Below, in pieces: positions 33,427 through 44,656 of a DNA stretch of 64,000 nucleotides. Origin of the DNA: Diphasiastrum complanatum (Eukaryota; Streptophyta; Lycopodiopsida; Lycopodiales; Lycopodiaceae); the NCBI GenBank assembly GCA_029204225.1, contig CM055102.1, positions 9,187,456-9,251,455 on the forward strand, written 5' to 3'. How positions within the stretch are numbered: the stretch's first letter is position 1; each line of letters opens with the position of its first letter. The notes beneath the pieces were generated by a model. The model ran no database searches, had not been told where the DNA came from, and saw only the letters and a program-made list of their open reading frames with translations. A program made the position numbers and the translations under genes.

Positions 33427-34190
33427 AGTCGATAACCCTGAAAGTGTGAGGAAACAAGTGCTGTCTGTGTATATCTCATATCCTCATCGGGCAGAGCCTG
33501 GATTCTCTGAATGTATGTGATAAGCTGGAACGCGACATATATCTGAATGGGTGGAACGGCAAACTCTGCAAGAAGGATCTCATGTGGAACCGAGGGCTTC
33601 ACCCGAATCATACGAGCTAACATGATCGTGAAATGCTGACCCAATGTGATGAAGGGAGGCCGGTGCACCATGTCTCTGTTGCATACATGGCAGTGGGGGT
33701 GACAATAGTATCAAAAAGTCTACACTTACTACGAGCATCTCTGATGAGCTTCCTGAAACAGAATCGCTCAAGCTGAACAAGAGAGGAATGCCCCTTCCCA
33801 AGTCGGGTGGTGGCAGCCTGCCGCATGCTGAAGGTAGGACCAGAAAAGAGTATCCCCAAATAGGTATAAGAGGAAACTACCTCTAAGGCCTGTCCATCTA
33901 GGATGAGCTCCTGGCGTTGCATGAAGGCTCAAGAAGTGGTGAAGACCATAACCTTGGTCTTCGCAGTGTTCACCCCCAACCCCCATCTGGTACAAAATCC
34001 CTGTAAACAATCCAGCTGCCTCTGCAAACCCTCTCTGGTCGGGGATACTGGTACTACATCATCCGCATAAAGGAGAATAGCAATCAGAATGGTGCCAAGT
34101 CTACAGCCACCCCCGCCACACTGTGAGATGACTCGCTCTAACTCATTAATATACAATGAAACGTAACGGAACTGGAGAATAATCATCATT
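33147..34190 (-). pseudogene. LINE reverse transcriptase fragment
   Basis: Minus-strand RT sequence spread over overlapping frames. 34189-33929 has the RT motif AILLYADDVV (YADD active site) and then GLGVNTAKTKVMVF. 33922-33617 has SSYTYLGILFSG and CRLFDTIVTPTAMYATETW, the LINE-type thumb region. 33671-33147 has KPSVPHEILLAEFAVPP, YRLSWFSQASHF, and the start of a CxxC element (SVCQLCSLEEVE). Frame changes occur between pieces. The 5' end (RT fingers, endonuclease) and the last part of the C-terminal motif are missing. Related tails lie at 14321, 28086 and 44657. Confidence 0.85.
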
Positions 34191-34344
34191 TAATGAGAGC
34201 AGGGTTTAGGGAAGAGCCATAAATGTAAGCAAAAAGCATCCATAAAATAGTCATGCGTTGGCCGTACATCCGATACAAAAAGAAACATGTCATGTCTAAT
34301 AAACTAGTACTATGAAAATAAATCCTATGGTGAGACGTCATCTG

Positions 34345-36125
34345 AGGCTAAGACGGGACTCTCTATAATGTCTGGTGAGGGGGCCACGAGCCGCCCAGAT
34401 CTGCCTCTGCCTCTGCCTCTGCCTCATGCCCTAGCTAGATCCAACACCTGACCCTCGAGGTCTGCCCCTACCCCTACCCCTAGGTATCGGTGGGGCGGTA
34501 GTGGTACTGGGGGCACATGCTCCTGGCTCCTGATCAAACCGCACATACAGATCGGCTAGACTGGGCCTATTGCTAGATCTGCCAGTACCCCTGGCTCGTA
34601 CACTCCCTCCGTGCTCAACATGGTCTCCAGTAGGCAGTCCAATGTCTCGTCATCTGGCTTTGCCTGGGTCTCTGCATCTGGATCGACATAGGCCTAGGAG
34701 GGGTAGGGGAAATGTGTGTGAAGTCAAAGCCCGCTGCTACCTCCTCCTGCCCATGGTCTACATCCTCCGATGTGTGCACATGCTGATCCTCCTACACGTC
34801 GAGGACACAATGTCAGTACATCCACAAAGCCAACACATTCAAAGAACACATAAGCAAAACAAGAACTTGATGTGTAATTACAACTTGAACCAAAGATTTT
34901 CAGGCATAGTAGACTCTGTTAGGGGTGTGTCGTCGAGAGCATCATGGTCGGCTGCAACTGTCCTGTTGGGGGCCCTGGGGGCCTGTCTAGTAACTCGTCT
35001 GTGCCGGACCGCATGCATTGTCTGTGACAACCTGCGCCACATGAGCGGGGCCAACATGCTGTATGGCTCCATCAATCTGCTCAAATATATAGCGAGCGTC
35101 CTAGATGGCACCCCCACGAGAGGAGTCAACTGCCTTCCAGAACATGGTGCCCATGCAACTGGAAATCAAGATGTTGACGACTGACCTACTCCGCATGTCA
35201 GTCCATCCATCTGCCATGATGGAGCAACCAAAAACCTCCCAGCCTGATCTAAGCTGTTGCAACTGTGTATCAACATGGTCGTATGATGCCCTAAGGTGTG
35301 TGGTGCGAAGGGCCTCAGTGGTCGGGGGCCTAAAGGCAGGGGTGCATGCAGCTACAGCAGCAACGACATCTCTGAATAGGTGGGTATCTGCTAGGCCATA
35401 GAACATGTCTTCCAATGCCCTCTCAGCTACCTCATCATTGCCCTGTCGAAAGGACTGACGAATGGTGCTCTGAGGTAGGGTGGAGCGTGAGGTGGATCTG
35501 CTTCGAGGTGGACGAGGTGCCCGGGGTGGTGCTCGGTCATCGGCAACAGGCTCTGCGTCTGACGAAAGTGGGACATTACCAGTAGATGAGGGCACGGCTG
35601 GAGGTGGCCCTGATGTGCTAGGCCTGTCAGCTGCAGAAGATGTGGAAGGTCTATCATGTGTAGCAGAAGTGGAAGGTCTCTCGGGATACCCCGATCTGGT
35701 GGGAGGTGTGGTGGATGTGATAGGAGGTGTCGTAGATGTGGATGGTCGGCTAGTGGAACCAAATGCAGCAGTTTCTGCCTGCCTCATCCTTTCAAGAATG
35801 CCCGCGGGAGTGACTAGTGGCTCATGACTAGAGGAGGGGCCCCGAATTACAACTGGTGCAACAATAGGTGTGGGAGCTATAGGAACTGCAGTGCCTGGTC
35901 TCAATCATACGATGCCGCTCCGCCTCTGGAACCATGGGGCAACCTCGTATGCCAACTGTGGCCCCCTCTGATGAACCGACAAGGTGAGCCCTCACTCTGG
36001 TGAGTGTGCTGGAGTAATCAGGACTGGCACAACGGACATTTCCAGCGCTTAGCACTAGTTCCCCCATACCTACCATCCTCATCCTGTAAAAGTTGCACCT
36101 CATCCCAATATGACAGCCTATGCAT
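34345..36125 (-). pseudogene. hAT transposase, internally deleted (third copy)
   Basis: From the Met at 36125 the minus strand reads MHRLSYWDEVQLL, then a BED-type finger (RWKCPLCQ...TLTRVRAHLV) split by a one-base frame change near 36025. It continues with a Ser/Thr/Pro-rich linker (RPSTSATHDRPSTSSAADRP type), FYGLADTHLF, and a DUF659-like start (FGCSIMADGWTDMRSRSVVN). A TAG at 35101-35103 interrupts the frame before VVTDNA (about 35025). The next sense sequence belongs to the C-terminal region (DPDAETQAKPDDETLDC, then an RG-rich tail). The segment from after VVTDNA to the dimerisation domain is missing, so the copy cannot encode a working transposase. Domain order matches the first hAT copy, but the sequence is well diverged. 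Confidence 0.8.
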
Positions 36126-36539
36126 GATGAACCCTAAACTAGAAAATAAAAAAATCCCAAAAAAAAAAAAAATCGCAAACTCTAAATCTTGACAACCACA
36201 AGCAACTTGACCACGAAACTCGAAAAACAAAACAGAAAACAACAAACATTGAACCTTGCAAATTTTCCAAAATCCTAAAAAAATGTCTAAAAAAAACCCT
36301 AACTCTAGCCTACGCAGTGGGATTCCCAAATATCTACAAGAACTTGAGAAAAGAAACAACGAACGGGTTCACACGCTTGTATACATACTGAAAGAAACTA
36401 AACGCACAAACAAGTATCCAAATCTGATGCCTACAGCCCATTCTATGCCCATCAAATTAGAAAACTTAAGAAAAAAAAGATGTTGAAAAAACTTACGAAA
36501 TGGGATCTGAAAAACGAAACTATGACCATAGGCGCACTT

Positions 36540-36700
36540 TCCCTGCTCGCTAACTGTGAAATGCAGAATGCGCGGGCCAGCAGGGTTTTTACTTTTTTTT
36601 TTAACTTAAAAAATATTGTTCCGACCTAGTACGTTCTGGAACGTACGGAACGATCGGAACGGAACGTTCCGACCCATTTTGGTTGGAACGGGCTTCTAAG
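36540..36700. repeat. Right terminus of third hAT element
   Basis: A T-rich then A-rich stretch (about 36590-36613) followed by repeated GTTCCGAC, GGAACG and CGTTCC words (for example GGAACGTTCC at 36661-36670) and the TIR GGAACGGGCTTCTAAG. Confidence 0.82.
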
Positions 36701-36708
36701 CTATGTTG
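36701..36708. repeat. Right target-site duplication of third hAT element
   Basis: CTATGTTG, seven of eight bases identical to 32874-32881. Confidence 0.7.
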
Positions 36709-37829
36709 ATTGGTGAGGCTAGGCATCTAGGCCAAGCTAGGTTGCATACTTTTCAGGTTGTAACTTAGTGAGCCTATTTAGCAAGCCATCAAAGGTGTGA
36801 GTTAAAGATAACAAGTGTAGGCATGGCCACTAGTATATGGGGTTTTGGACCAAGACCATCACTAGCTGGCAAGCATTGAGGTGGTTAAGTTTTCATATCA
36901 CTTTGTTGTGGCCATTAGCTATCACTATAGGATAGGCTGATCGGACAAATAGAAATCCGTTAAGGGCTTGATCAACCCACTGACTATCGTGTGACTCAAG
37001 AACTGTGGACACGAGTAGTGGATTTAAATAGCAGGGTATGGTAGGCCAAATGTAATTTTCTTTATCTTTCTTTAAGTTTTGATACAATAGGAGCACTGCA
37101 CAACTCAAAACTCTTTAATACTAATTATGATCTTTTTTCATCCAACTCTAGATTCTCAACAATGTGAGTTTTGCAACAAATATCTTACATGTAAGCATCT
37201 TCACATTGAATAGAAAATGGTAGTTTGAGTTCTAAATGTAGTATTAAAAAACGTGGAAGTCCCAATTGCTACTTGAAACCGGTAGTGATGAACTCTTCAA
37301 CAAGAAGCCTTCACAAGTCCATGCTTGGAGGTTGGGAGGTTTGCCTGAAAGGTTGCATGATTTTGTTGCCATAAATATATCTAACATACGACTTTAACAT
37401 CATCCAGTTTCAAGTTTGTATATCAGCAGGGGAACATAATTTAGAGCCAAAGTTCAAGAAAGAAGTGCTACTGAACTGAACACTTGAACTTAGCTTCCAG
37501 TTTAGTTCTTTTACTTATCACTAGGCTTTAATTTGAGGTAACATACATTGTTCCTGAAAAGAATTTAACGAACATCTTGCACTCCCCAAAATGGTCAAAT
37601 CCTCACAGGCTGCTCATGAAGGCACTTTACAGTACTGCACATGAATATGTCTAGTTTGTAGGACTTTGAAGCCTAGTCTACATTATTAACACTAAGCGAT
37701 GTCTCTGATTTATTTGAGCTTTTAAAGTCCCCTATTTTATGTTGGGTAGTATCGTAAACTTAACATCAATGTAGACATACTTTGAAGTCTCAATCAAATT
37801 TTTGAATGTTCTGTATAAGCAATGCTCAG

Positions 37830-37951
37830 AGCTGCTTACATGTGTGGGAGAGAACCCAATTTTGAGCTTTCAGAGGAGGAAAAGCAAGAACTTCAGTCTG
37901 TTCAGTGGGAAGAATTTCTTGCCCTTACTCGCAAGGAGATTGCAAATAAAA
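37830..37951 (+). CDS. AP2/ERF 'Soloist'-type gene, exon B (AP2 domain end)
   Basis: A 122-bp exon between an acceptor (GCTCAG) and a donor (AAAA|GTGAGT). Joined to exon A it completes the codon for Arg in YDRAAYMCGREPNFEL, the conserved helix end of the AP2 domain. It then continues SEEEKQELQSVQWEEFLALT and RKEIANK. The join is in phase on both sides, the 40 codons contain no stop, and the protein text continues the same family pattern. Together these are strong evidence for a real spliced gene, not a chance frame. Its position in the middle of retroelement debris, 8.4 kb from exon A, is unusual but fits large plant genomes. Confidence 0.85.
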
Positions 37952-38169
37952 GTGAGTAGCCTGAGCTATTAACAATTCTTCACTTCTTTTAGATTTAAAT
38001 TCCTCATTCATTAGGAAGTTGAAATATTCTCACTTTTGTGTTTTTTGGATTGTGAGAACATCTCAGCAAGTATGCTTTTTGCTAGACTAACTTATTTGTA
38101 TACTAATGTTGGTTAGATATGCAGTTTGTCTTGTGACAAGGGTTGAATTTTCTTAATCTGATGAGTATG

Positions 38170-38660
38170 TCAATAATTTATTGAGGAGAAGTGGAGCTGA
38201 AAAAAACATGTTTCCAAAGAAAAAAAGGCTAGGGAAACCTGTTTTTCCATATTTTTGTTTTGGGGGCATGAACATGTGAAAACTTTGTATAACATCAGCC
38301 AAAGTACCACATCATCTGCAAAAAGTAGTATTCTTATGGCATAATGCATAAGCTTGGCACCTCTACCTCCTGTTGTTACCATTCTTCAAGCTTAACTATC
38401 CAAATTGCAAAAAGAGTCGGGGAATTTGGCTTACCCCGATGCTGTTTGAAAACTGACACCTATTTTCAGATGTGAACCTGAGCCTTTACCGATGTCCCAG
38501 TAAATGTCTTCAATCCTTTTGGCAACACAATTTTTTCCTGCTTCACTGATGAGTTCTTCCTTGAGACCATATCAAAGGCTTTGTCTAAATCCACAAAATA
38601 AAAGAACTTCTGTTTCCTCACGCCAATTGATAATTCATTGATGAGACATGGTTCATTATT
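38170..38660 (-). pseudogene. LINE reverse transcriptase fragment (second lineage)
   Basis: The minus strand reads INELSIGVRKQKFFYFVDLD and FVDLDKAFDMVSR (RT motif A with the catalytic Asp), then NSPTLFAIWIVKLEEW (motif B region), then RILLFADDVVL (FADD, motif C). One or more frame changes separate the pieces and no other domain is attached. The wording differs clearly from the YADD LINE at 33.1-34.2 kb, so I regard it as a different LINE lineage. It lies inside the second large intron of the AP2 gene, in antisense orientation. Confidence 0.75.
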
Positions 38661-39659
38661 TTCCCACCATCCATTAAATTAATCCACTACGATCGTAAGT
38701 AACATGATCAAGAGGTGTCCATCAGATCCAAAACTGCAATACACCCTGTTCCATCTCAATATGTTACTCCTGTTTCATGACTTGTTCCATCTCAATATGT
38801 TAGTCCTATGTCATTAGTGATTACTTTTACATTTACTTGAGCAATACTTGCACCTCCAACTACATTCTTTCGACAGTACGCATAAATCATCATCACTCCC
38901 ACAGGCAGTTTTATTATCACTTTGAAAGTTAACAGCCTCATGGATTTGAGTTCAGGTGCAGTACCAGTTTTGAGGCCACCATACCGTCTGTCCAAGTATG
39001 AACAATTGGAAGTCCAGTGTTAAATATTTGACCTTTTTCAATGATGAGTATTGAACCTAGCCAGAGCTATTTTGGTGCACCAATGTTGCTTGTTGATAAA
39101 AAGGATTGGCACCAAGCGGCTTTGCATTGACCATACAAAGCTCATATACCTACTATCATGAATCAATATTAAATCAGTCAAATGGAAGATCTACTGAACA
39201 GATTCATATAGCCTCCTTTTTCCCTAAAATCAATCTATGTTCATGATGTTTCACAGGTATTAGTATCAATGATGCATAAAAAATAGCAAAAGGCATTCAC
39301 ATAGCGATCTCCACCTAAGAAACTGTATGAATATCAATGGCGCAAATGACCAGCCTTAGTGGCTATTTATAGTGGAAAAACCCTACCTCCATATGGATTT
39401 GGAGGGAACCTCCTTATTGATTTGGAGGGAAAGTGAAATTCAAAAATCAGGGCCAAAAAAGAAAATCACGTAAAATAGTATTTCTAGGCCCGTCACGTGT
39501 AAATATAAACTGCGTGTCCACTAATACTGTCAAAAGTAGAGAAGTATGGACTATAATGTGTGTCCATACCACTCCCCCCTTCTAAAACATTGCCTTCAAT
39601 GTGGGCTTTAAAATTTTAACTAATAGAGCTACTTTAGTACCGCTGTATAGTTATGAATG

Positions 39660-39885
39660 GAGCCACAATTGATCTAGAGCTAAGCTATGAAAACATCACA
39701 TAAGCAAGACTTAACCCTAGCTAAGCTATGAAAGCATCACATAAGCAAGACTTAACCCTAGAAAGCAAGAAAGAGAGAGAATAAGGAGACTACAGAGAGA
39801 TCAATATCATCAGCTGAGTAACAAATGACACAGATTCCTTACTTATAGCCTAGAGGAAGCCCTAAAAGAAAGCTTCCAGTGGCTA
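39660..39885 (-). repeat. Partial LTR of the 22861-24447 family
   Basis: Contains two copies of the block AGCTAAGCTATGAAA.CATCA followed by CATAAGCAAGACTTAACCCT. It then matches the 22861 LTR up to about 39880, where it breaks off. Confidence 0.78.
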
Positions 39886-40080
39886 GGGTGTATGATAAAA
39901 GACATCAATAGGCTCCCCTGTGGGCTCCTCAACAGGATGACCATCCCACTGGACCAAAAACTGAATCTGTCGGCAACGTCGACTATGGTGAAGGCGAACT
40001 TGGTGAATGGCAGCTGGTGATATAGGTGCCCCAAGAAAAGATAGCAACATCGGAAGACCAGCACCAAGGACTAGGAACAT
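39886..40080 (-). pseudogene. Chromodomain-like end of a Ty3 polyprotein
   Basis: Minus-strand LGAPISPAAIHQVRLHHSRR, then FLVQWDGHPVEEPTGEPIDV. It matches the chromodomain-like tail at 23.5 kb and has TGE where that copy and the family have TWE. It adjoins the partial LTR with the intervening part deleted. Only the very end of an integrase is represented. The reading frame ends at YHTP, near the LTR break. Confidence 0.65.
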
Positions 40081-40296
40081 AAGCAGGATGGCAAGCACGC
40101 TGTAATAGCATGGAAAAGCAAGCGATATGCTAGGAAACATGGAGCATAAAGAGATCATCCTGACAAAGGATAGCTAGAATAGAGAAATGTGCACCAGCAT
40201 GGTCAAAAGCCCAAGGTATCCATAAGGCCCATGAATGAGAAGTAGCAGTGGCACACGGTACCCTCAAGGCCCATATCATTACAAGTCAAGAAGGAA

Positions 40297-41709
40297 GTGG
40301 AACATCAAATAGACAAAGGCAACCCTGATGCTGAAGTTCCCAAGAGAGTACCTAAATGGTACTTATCAGTCACAGATGATGCAAAGAAGGGAGATACTCC
40401 CGAATCTAGTGAGCAGAGAGAGCTTAGAAGATCAAGTAGAAATCAAAAACCTCCTGCAAGATTAGAGATGAGTCTAACCTTAATGGGTTCTGTGCTCAAG
40501 GCTCAAGAACCAAAAACTTTTGGTGAAGCAAAGGAGCACAAGGAGTGGCGTACAACTATGGAAACAGAAATGGAAGTCATATCGAAAAATAGGACGTGGA
40601 ATTTGGTTGAGCTACCTGATGGTAAGACGCCTATCACTTGCAAATGGATTTATAAGATCAAATATGGAGCAGATGGGCAACTCAACAAGTACAAAGCACG
40701 GTTGGTTGTGAGAGGATTTGAGCAACGAGAAGGTATTGATTTTGAGGAAACCTTCGCACCCATAGCTAAGATGGTAACTATACGTTCTATCATTGCTATT
40801 TCTGTTTTTTATGGTTGGAAGATCCAGCAAATGGATGTTAAATTTGCTTTTTTCAATGGAGTGCTGGATGAAGAGGTGTACTTAGTACAAGCTCAAGGAT
40901 TTGTTGAGCCAAGGAGAGAACATCTTGTTTGTAAGTTCAACAAAGCTATTTATGGATTGAAGCAATCACCACGGGTGTGGTACTCTTGCATTGATGAACA
41001 CTTCAAGTGAAGGGGAATGGTAAAGAGTGATGCTGATCCTAATCTTTACATTCTAAGGCAAGATTCAGATATAGTGTTCATTGTATTGTACATGGATGAT
41101 TTGATTATTACAGGAAATAATGAGAGCTTAATTTATGAAATCAAATCAGATCTTTCCAATGCTTTTGACATGAGTGATCTAGGATTGATGCACTATTGTC
41201 TTGGCATTGAAGTATGGCAAAAGGAAGATGTGGTCTTTCTTACGCAAAGCAAATATGCACGAGATTTGCTTTATAAGTTCAAGATGCAAGATTGTAAGTC
41301 TTTGAGTGCACCTATGGATGTTAACACGAAGCTTACTGCATATGATGAATTTGAGAAAGTGGATGTTTATTTGTATAGACAGCTGGTGGGTAGTTTGATT
41401 TATTTGACACACATAACCTGATATTTCTTATGATGTTGGTGTTGGTAGTCAATTTATGCAAGATTTTAGTCAAGCACACTAGAAATTTGCTAAACGTATT
41501 CTCAGATACATTCGAGGGACATTGAATTTCGGTTTGAAGTATGATCAGCCTGACGTGCCAATGTTGGCAGGTAATATTGATGACAGAAGATCTACCAGTG
41601 GTCATACATTCGGCTATGGTACAGCTGCAGTTTCATGGAGTAGCAAAAAGCAATCTACAGTAGCTTTATCCTCAACAGAAGCTGAATATCGAATGCATAA
41701 GCAGACCTA
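40297..41709 (+). pseudogene. Ty1/Copia RT-RNase H remnant
   Basis: The first frame (40297-41010) gives the Copia RT start: CKWIYKIKYGADGQLNKYKA, RGFEQREGIDFEETFAPIAK, MDVKFAFFNGVLDEEVYL and IYGLKQSPRVWY. A TGA at 41008-41010 interrupts it. The second part (41017-41421) carries VLYMDDLIITG (YMDD active site), a stop, and then decayed sequence to about 41520. The RNase H end follows: STSGHTFGYGTAAVSWSSKK, then LSSTEAEYR. There it is cut by an LTR of another family. Gag, protease and integrase are absent. The strand is the same as the AP2 gene. Confidence 0.88.
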
Positions 41710-42015
41710 AGGGCCATTTTATTCATATACTAGCCTTGGGTCCTATTTGGTCATATTTTTAGGACTTGGTTACGTTGATTTGGAGTAGGGGTCCTCCTAT
41801 TGGGAAGGCGCACTATTTTCCCTCCAAATCCTATTCCCTCCCTTTTTTGAATCCTCTATTTGATTCAGGGAGCGGGTATATATAGGGCAGCATTGTATTC
41901 CTTTATTCAATTTATGATGATTGCTCCTCTTTAGCCTCCTTAAGCATTCTCTCTTCTTGCTTTCTAGCTTAAGTCCTGCTTTCTAGCATAGCTAGTGAAT
42001 CTTAGCTCGTAACTA
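41700..42015 (+). repeat. LTR-like segment joined to Copia and Ty3 remnants
   Basis: Same layout as the 22861 LTR but in plus orientation and well diverged: ..GCGCACTATTTTCCCTCC.., a TATA-like TATATATAGG (41877-41886), and an end near CTTAGCTCGTAAC. It breaks the Copia RNase H frame on its left. Confidence 0.55.
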
Positions 42016-42024
42016 CGGAGGACA

Positions 42025-42942
42025 TTGGACCTTGTCAAACAAAGATTTTGTTGGCCAAAGATGAAAGGTCATGTCAACGCATATGTTGAAGGTTGTGAAC
42101 AATGCCAGTTTAACAAGGCAAAAAGGCTCAATAACTTTTATTCTAAGTTCTTCAGATCACCCAAAATCCAATGGGCAGACAGAACGTATCAAATGGACTA
42201 TGGAGGATATCCTTCAAGCATATGTTTCTCGTAGACAGTTTGGTTGGAAAAAGTATCTCCTAATAGTTGAGTTCACGCACAATAGTGCGATACATTCTGC
42301 CACTGGATTCAATCCTTTTAAGCTGATGTATGGCTTTCAACCATGTTCACTAGTTTCTGTTGGACTCAAAGGTCTCAAGGTACAAGTTGCATTTGATTTT
42401 TTGCAAGATATACAAGAAATGCTATAGGTGGCCAAAGAAAGCGCTCATGATAGAGCTCAATTCTATGCTAACTGCGGTTGCTCACCTTGAGAATTTGAGG
42501 TCGAAACTTAGGTATATCTTAAAATCCTAAAAGATTCTAAGGTACTACGAACTAGTAAATGCTATAAGCTTTCTCCTCATTATAGCAGTCCATATAAGGT
42601 TGTAAAAAAAATCAATTGGGTCGCTTATCAACTAGATTTTCAAGTAGGAGTTGGAGTTCATCCTAAATTCCACGTTAGGTATTTGAAAGAATGACTTAGT
42701 AAAAGGGATAACCTGATTCTAGAAGGTGTGACTAGTTGGGATGGAGGATCTGACTACCTTTGTCCAATTGTGCCAGAAAAGGTTGTCGCATCGACTAGTT
42801 GAGAAATCGGATAGTTTCTGAATTTTTGATACACTAGAAAGTTAAATCAGATGATGAGGACACATGGGAGAGGGAAGACTACTTTTGACTGAATTTCCCT
42901 TGTTTGCTCTCTTTAGGAGGAGGCTCTTAAAGGGGGAGGGAA
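42025..42942 (+). pseudogene. Ty3/gypsy integrase remnant
   Basis: Begins in the integrase zinc domain (CWPKMKGHVNAYVEGCEQCQ). After a deletion it continues with the core end (SDHPKSNGQTERIKWTMEDI, VEFTHNSAIHSATGFNPFKL). It then reads as a decayed C-terminal region to about 42800 (KVLRTSKCYKLSPHYSSPYK, VHPKFHVRYLKE), with several stops. The end EDTWERED resembles the chromodomain-like close of chromovirus polyproteins. The purine tract AAAGGGGGAGGGAA then adjoins TGTTACG, the start of a 3' LTR at 42943. The first two catalytic acidic positions of the integrase core are missing. Confidence 0.8.
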
Positions 42943-43560
42943 TGTTACGTACCCATAAGGGAATGTAAAAGACTACTTGAGATGACAGTCTCGTTATACG
43001 GGACAGGGCACTAGTCTCTGGAGCTACAGGTCATCTGGGTGCCATGTGTCAATGTTCTATTGGGGCAAGGTAACACAATGTTATTGACTCGCGACGGTGT
43101 GCTCAATTGACACGTGTGTTGATGGTTATGATGTGACCATGTTGGTGGAGATGTCATGACTTGTAGTATGTATATAGAGGTGGATCTTCATGAGTGAGGG
43201 ATATTCTCACGTGGATAATAAAGAGCTCTTCCCATGTGATTAGGCCCAAACGTAATCTTGCTAAGAGATGGAGGTATGCAAGGATTGAAGCCAGCGTAGG
43301 GTGTTGTGGAACATTGAAGCCTAGGGGATACCTTAGCATGCTTGATGGTGGTCTATAGCTCCAGTGCATGGGTGAGATGGTAGTATCTCTACGGATGGGC
43401 GGTTTCATAGCATTGTCACCTGATTATCCTTACGTAGATCGGCTTTGTCTTTGTTACAAGATTCCCAAAAAATTCCAATGTGGATTCATTGGATCACAAG
43501 GAATAGAGCTAGTATTGAGTATAATTATCTTTTTGCCCAAGACTAGTAGTCCATGAATAT
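42943..43560 (+). repeat. 3' LTR (end uncertain)
   Basis: Starts TGTTACGTACCC directly after a polypurine tract (42929-42942). A TATA-like TATATAGAGG lies at 43171-43180, a usual distance from an LTR start. The right end is only estimated. Confidence 0.5.
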
Positions 43561-44501
43561 AAACCCAGCTACAATCTTTCAAGCACAACAAAGTGTGGAC
43601 ACATGCTTCTTTGGATCCAACTGGCTTTAGATGCAGAACATGCCCGAAACACAATACTTCCTACTAACAAAGGTCACAATGGAAAGAGCCCTTGAAGTGA
43701 TTCATGACACCCATAGAGGAATTCAATAGGGTGGCCTGCACATGGGTAGTCGATCACCAACATGTTGGCTTTGTAGTTTATGGTGTTGTGTGTAACAACA
43801 TGAACCACATTGACATGCCAACCTCCTCTTTCATAGCTTGGTGTTAATGAGCTCAATGTCCTATGTTGGCTCCACCATGCGATGCATCCACAACTTTGAA
43901 GAATATGGTGCGCTGCAACAAGATACCAAAATATATCGGTGTTGGGCCTCCATCGGATGTCAGTCTACAACAATGAAACACCCATACACATCCCAAGTGC
44001 CAACTAGCTCCAACTCTCTAATGAGGTATTACATATCCCTCCATAAGTAAGTAGTGCATACTGGATCCATCGTGGAAAATACATCGCATGATGCACACTT
44101 GGTCATCATCTTTTTGAAAATGGCAATGTTAGCCCAAGCAATGAGAGGTTGCAAGTGTAAAAGGACTGGCAAATAAAACATGTGGCATGTCCTTTTCCAC
44201 ATACATAGAGTGTTATGCCCCATGTCTTCGCTTGCTCTACCATGCAAAACAAGTTGCTTGGTCTCACTCTAGGTCCATATTGTGTGGGAGACATTTGTCC
44301 CTCCACTTGTACTTGTAGACTCAGTGCAAGTAAATCTTAATAAGATATTGACTAAAGATAAGAATTGAACCCACATTGTGAGAAATTTGCCATTCTTATC
44401 TTAACTTTAAAACCAATAGTGCTAATAGAGTGTGAAACCTCACCAGGTGTTGTCAGTTCCATTGTATTCCCATGCAAGAAATGCCATTCTGAGCATTTTG
44501 A

Positions 44502-44506
<5 letters not shown>

Positions 44507-44581
<75 letters not shown>
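44507..44581. repeat. (TC)n microsatellite
   Basis: About 75 bp of uninterrupted TC dinucleotides in the AP2 intron. Confidence 0.97.
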
Positions 44582-44585
<4 letters not shown>

Positions 44586-44656
44586 GTGGACTATCACATA
44601 GCCTTAGGTTCATCAAGTCAAAGTCTCATCCCATTAGCTACATATAGAGATAGATC

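Larger units (their letters stand above)
32882..36700 (-). mobile_element. hAT element, internally deleted, carrying a LINE fragment
   Basis: Ends CTTAGTTGCCCGTTCC (32882-32897) and GGAACGGGCTTCTAAG (36685-36700) are imperfect inverted repeats. An 8-bp flank duplication with one mismatch (CAATGTTG/CTATGTTG) supports hAT insertion. The right end has many GGAACG/CGTTCC palindromes next to a T-rich and A-rich stretch. The minus strand encodes a damaged hAT transposase (34345-36125) lacking its middle. A LINE piece on the same strand (about 33200-34190) lies in the 3' part. The left end is present twice because of the 626-bp duplication, so the element could equally be counted from 32256. Confidence 0.8.
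29385..37829 (+). other. Intron of AP2 gene (8445 bp)
   Basis: Starts GTACAA and ends GCTCAG. It holds a diverged LTR fragment (31005-31165), a SINE-like sequence (31752-31858), a 626-bp tandem duplication, and a hAT element (32882-36700) that contains LINE sequence. The stretches 29385-31004 and 36709-37829 have no recognisable gene. Phase at both ends agrees with the flanking exons. Confidence 0.75.
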
